Of a stretch of 10,140 nucleotides of DNA, positions 9,401 through 10,140 are shown piece after piece. Both the position numbers and the translations under genes were made by a program. How positions within the stretch are numbered: position 1 is the first letter of the stretch; every line of letters begins with the position of its first letter. The DNA is from Jimgerdemannia flammicorona (Eukaryota; Mucoromycota; Endogonomycetes; Endogonales; Endogonaceae), in contig RBNI01007604.1 in NCBI GenBank assembly GCA_003990745.1, positions 1-10,140 on the forward strand, in the 5' to 3' direction. Under the pieces are notes generated by a model. That model had not been told where the DNA came from. It was given only the letters and a program-made list of their open reading frames with translations, and did no database searches.

Positions 9401-10075
9401 CTTTGGCCAGAGACCTGGCAAGGGGCTGGGATCAGAGAGGGATGGGACTGGGCAGGCGTCTGGTCTTGGATCAAGGTTGTGTCGAGGTGGCTCCCACCAA
9501 AACTCTGGGTAGCATGGTGGAGGCTGTTGCAGCGAAATGTGATGCTAAATTTTAGGGCTGGTCATCTGGTAGATGGCAGAGTCTTTGATTGTGAGGAGTG
9601 TCATAATATAGGTCAAGAGGGTGGGGTGGTGCAGACTCCTGAACATTGGCTGGGGGAGTGCGAGAGTATGGAGAATTTTTAGAAGGTAGTTGGGGAGAGA
9701 TTGGGAGTACCGGTATCTGACCCTGAGGTGGGTGGGTGGTGGGTGGCACTGCAGTCAAGGCTGGTGGGGGGGGTGGGGAATGAGTGGCTGACAGTTGGTT
9801 GGGCCATTGCGATATGGGTGGGGCTCACAGAACACTGGCAGAGCATCTTTGAGGAGGGCTCTCGGAGGCCGGTGAGACTGAGAGTAGTGAGGTGGGAGGA
9901 GCTGATGCTCGAGCTCTTCAAGGCATGGTGGATTGGTTAGGGCCCCAAGGGGGGGAGACGTAAGAGACTAGTAAGGAGGATTATAGAGAAGAGTGGTGGT
10001 AGAGTTGTGGTGAAGGTGGACAGGGTGTTATTGGAAGGAACTAAAGAGGGGGGGGGTCTCTGTGAGATAGGTTGA
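6423..10075 (+). pseudogene. LINE ORF2: endonuclease, reverse transcriptase, zinc-binding end
   Basis: ATG 6423 starts MNSTTNIFSLNINGLRG, the first strand of an APE-type endonuclease. That frame carries TGA at 6483 and TAG at 6546, then a frameshift near 6580 leads into a second frame that runs to TGA 10073. Endonuclease landmarks are LQDI (6534-6545), VVGSCYCPAERG (6722-6754), GGDFN (6827-6841), RIDW (7016-7027) and LDHW (7094-7105). Reverse transcriptase blocks are WRPIILLDMDHK (8030), EQRGFVGGRLIQD (8126), VFLDQEKAYDRVW (8228, catalytic Asp at 8237), GVPQGDPLLP (8405), FADD (8531-8542) and YLG (8723). Near the C terminus, C9590, C9599, H9644 and C9659 form a CxxC-H-C zinc-binding motif of the zf-RVT kind. 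About eighteen in-frame stops follow the frameshift (6686, 6761, 6959, 6995, 7304, 7691, 7814, 8516, 8870, 9107, 9122, 9131, 9227, 9266, 9308, 9680, 9938, then 10073), so it cannot make protein, although the catalytic residues are retained. Length of about 1,217 codons is normal for an L1/Tad-type ORF2. Confidence 0.88.
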
Positions 10076-10113
10076 AGGCATAGGCTGTATCAATATTACT
10101 ATAGATGTTGGTT

Positions 10114-10119
10114 AATAAA
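10114..10119 (+). promoter_or_regulatory. AATAAA polyadenylation-type signal of the LINE
   Basis: AATAAA lies about 40 bases after the last ORF2 stop, where a LINE 3' processing signal is expected. The window ends 21 bases later, so the cleavage site and any tail cannot be seen. Confidence 0.5.
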
Positions 10120-10140
10120 GGGAGTCCAAGTAACTATAAA

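Larger units (their letters stand above)
4039..10140 (+). mobile_element. Degenerate two-ORF non-LTR retrotransposon (LINE, L1/Tad-like)
   Basis: The element has a 5' region of about 500 bases, ORF1 (frame starting at positions with remainder 2 when divided by 3) ending at 6388, a gap of 34 bases, ORF2 from 6423, and a polyadenylation-type AATAAA at 10114. The order of endonuclease, reverse transcriptase and CCHC-type zinc-binding end is that of L1/Tad-group LINEs. The sense strand is rich in G and poor in CpG. Damage is mostly nonsense codons (TGA and TAG), with only one frameshift noted in ORF2, near 6580. The element is essentially full length; its extreme 3' end and any poly(A) tail may lie beyond the window. 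The 5' boundary is uncertain (3715 or 4039). Confidence 0.88.

Noticed and set aside
1..10140. CRISPR arrays, tRNA or rRNA genes, bacterial operons
   Set aside because: No regularly spaced direct repeats, cloverleaf or rRNA-like stretches were seen by eye, and no intact bacterial gene is present.

Overview
This window looks like nuclear, repeat-dominated DNA from a eukaryote, most likely a fungus. The right 60 percent is one old two-ORF non-LTR retrotransposon (LINE). The left part holds a broken transposase-like gene of a type common in some fungi and animals. No intact gene was found. My best guess for the host is an early-diverging fungus such as an arbuscular mycorrhizal (Glomeromycotina) species. 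That is an inference from repeat content, signs of CpG decay, and a gene-like stretch that reads only with a mollicute-type genetic code.

Layout: (1) 1-287 is an inverted copy of the 5' region of the same LINE family that fills the right side. (2) 288-1708, plus strand, is a DUF7869-like, transposase-like pseudogene with one reading frame and several nonsense codons. (3) 1712-3344, minus strand, is a decayed coding region that opens only if TGA is read as Trp: about 19 in-frame TGA, one TGG and seven internal TAA/TAG. It has Cys-pair motifs, a charged coiled-coil-like segment and a C-terminal membrane helix. (4) 3359-3381 is a 23-base A run. (5) 3382-4038 has no recognisable gene. (6) 4039-10140 is the right-hand LINE. 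Its 5' region comes first, then ORF1 (gag-like) to 6388, then ORF2 (endonuclease, reverse transcriptase, zinc-binding C terminus) from 6423 to about 10075, and an AATAAA signal at 10114.

The LINE is dead. ORF1 and ORF2 carry many TGA/TAG codons but almost no frameshifts, and CpG is scarce. Comparison of the two 5'-region copies shows that most CpG sites in the left copy are TpG or CpA in the right copy, so C-to-T decay (methylation-linked deamination or a RIP-like process) explains much of the damage.

The most unusual object is the TGA=Trp reading frame on the minus strand at 1712-3344. It sits inside DNA that otherwise reads with the standard code and ends three bases from the stop of the transposase-like pseudogene. 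The simplest explanation is transfer from a Mollicutes endobacterium, the group known from mycorrhizal fungi as Candidatus Moeniiplasma. An organellar source or an assembly chimera must still be excluded.
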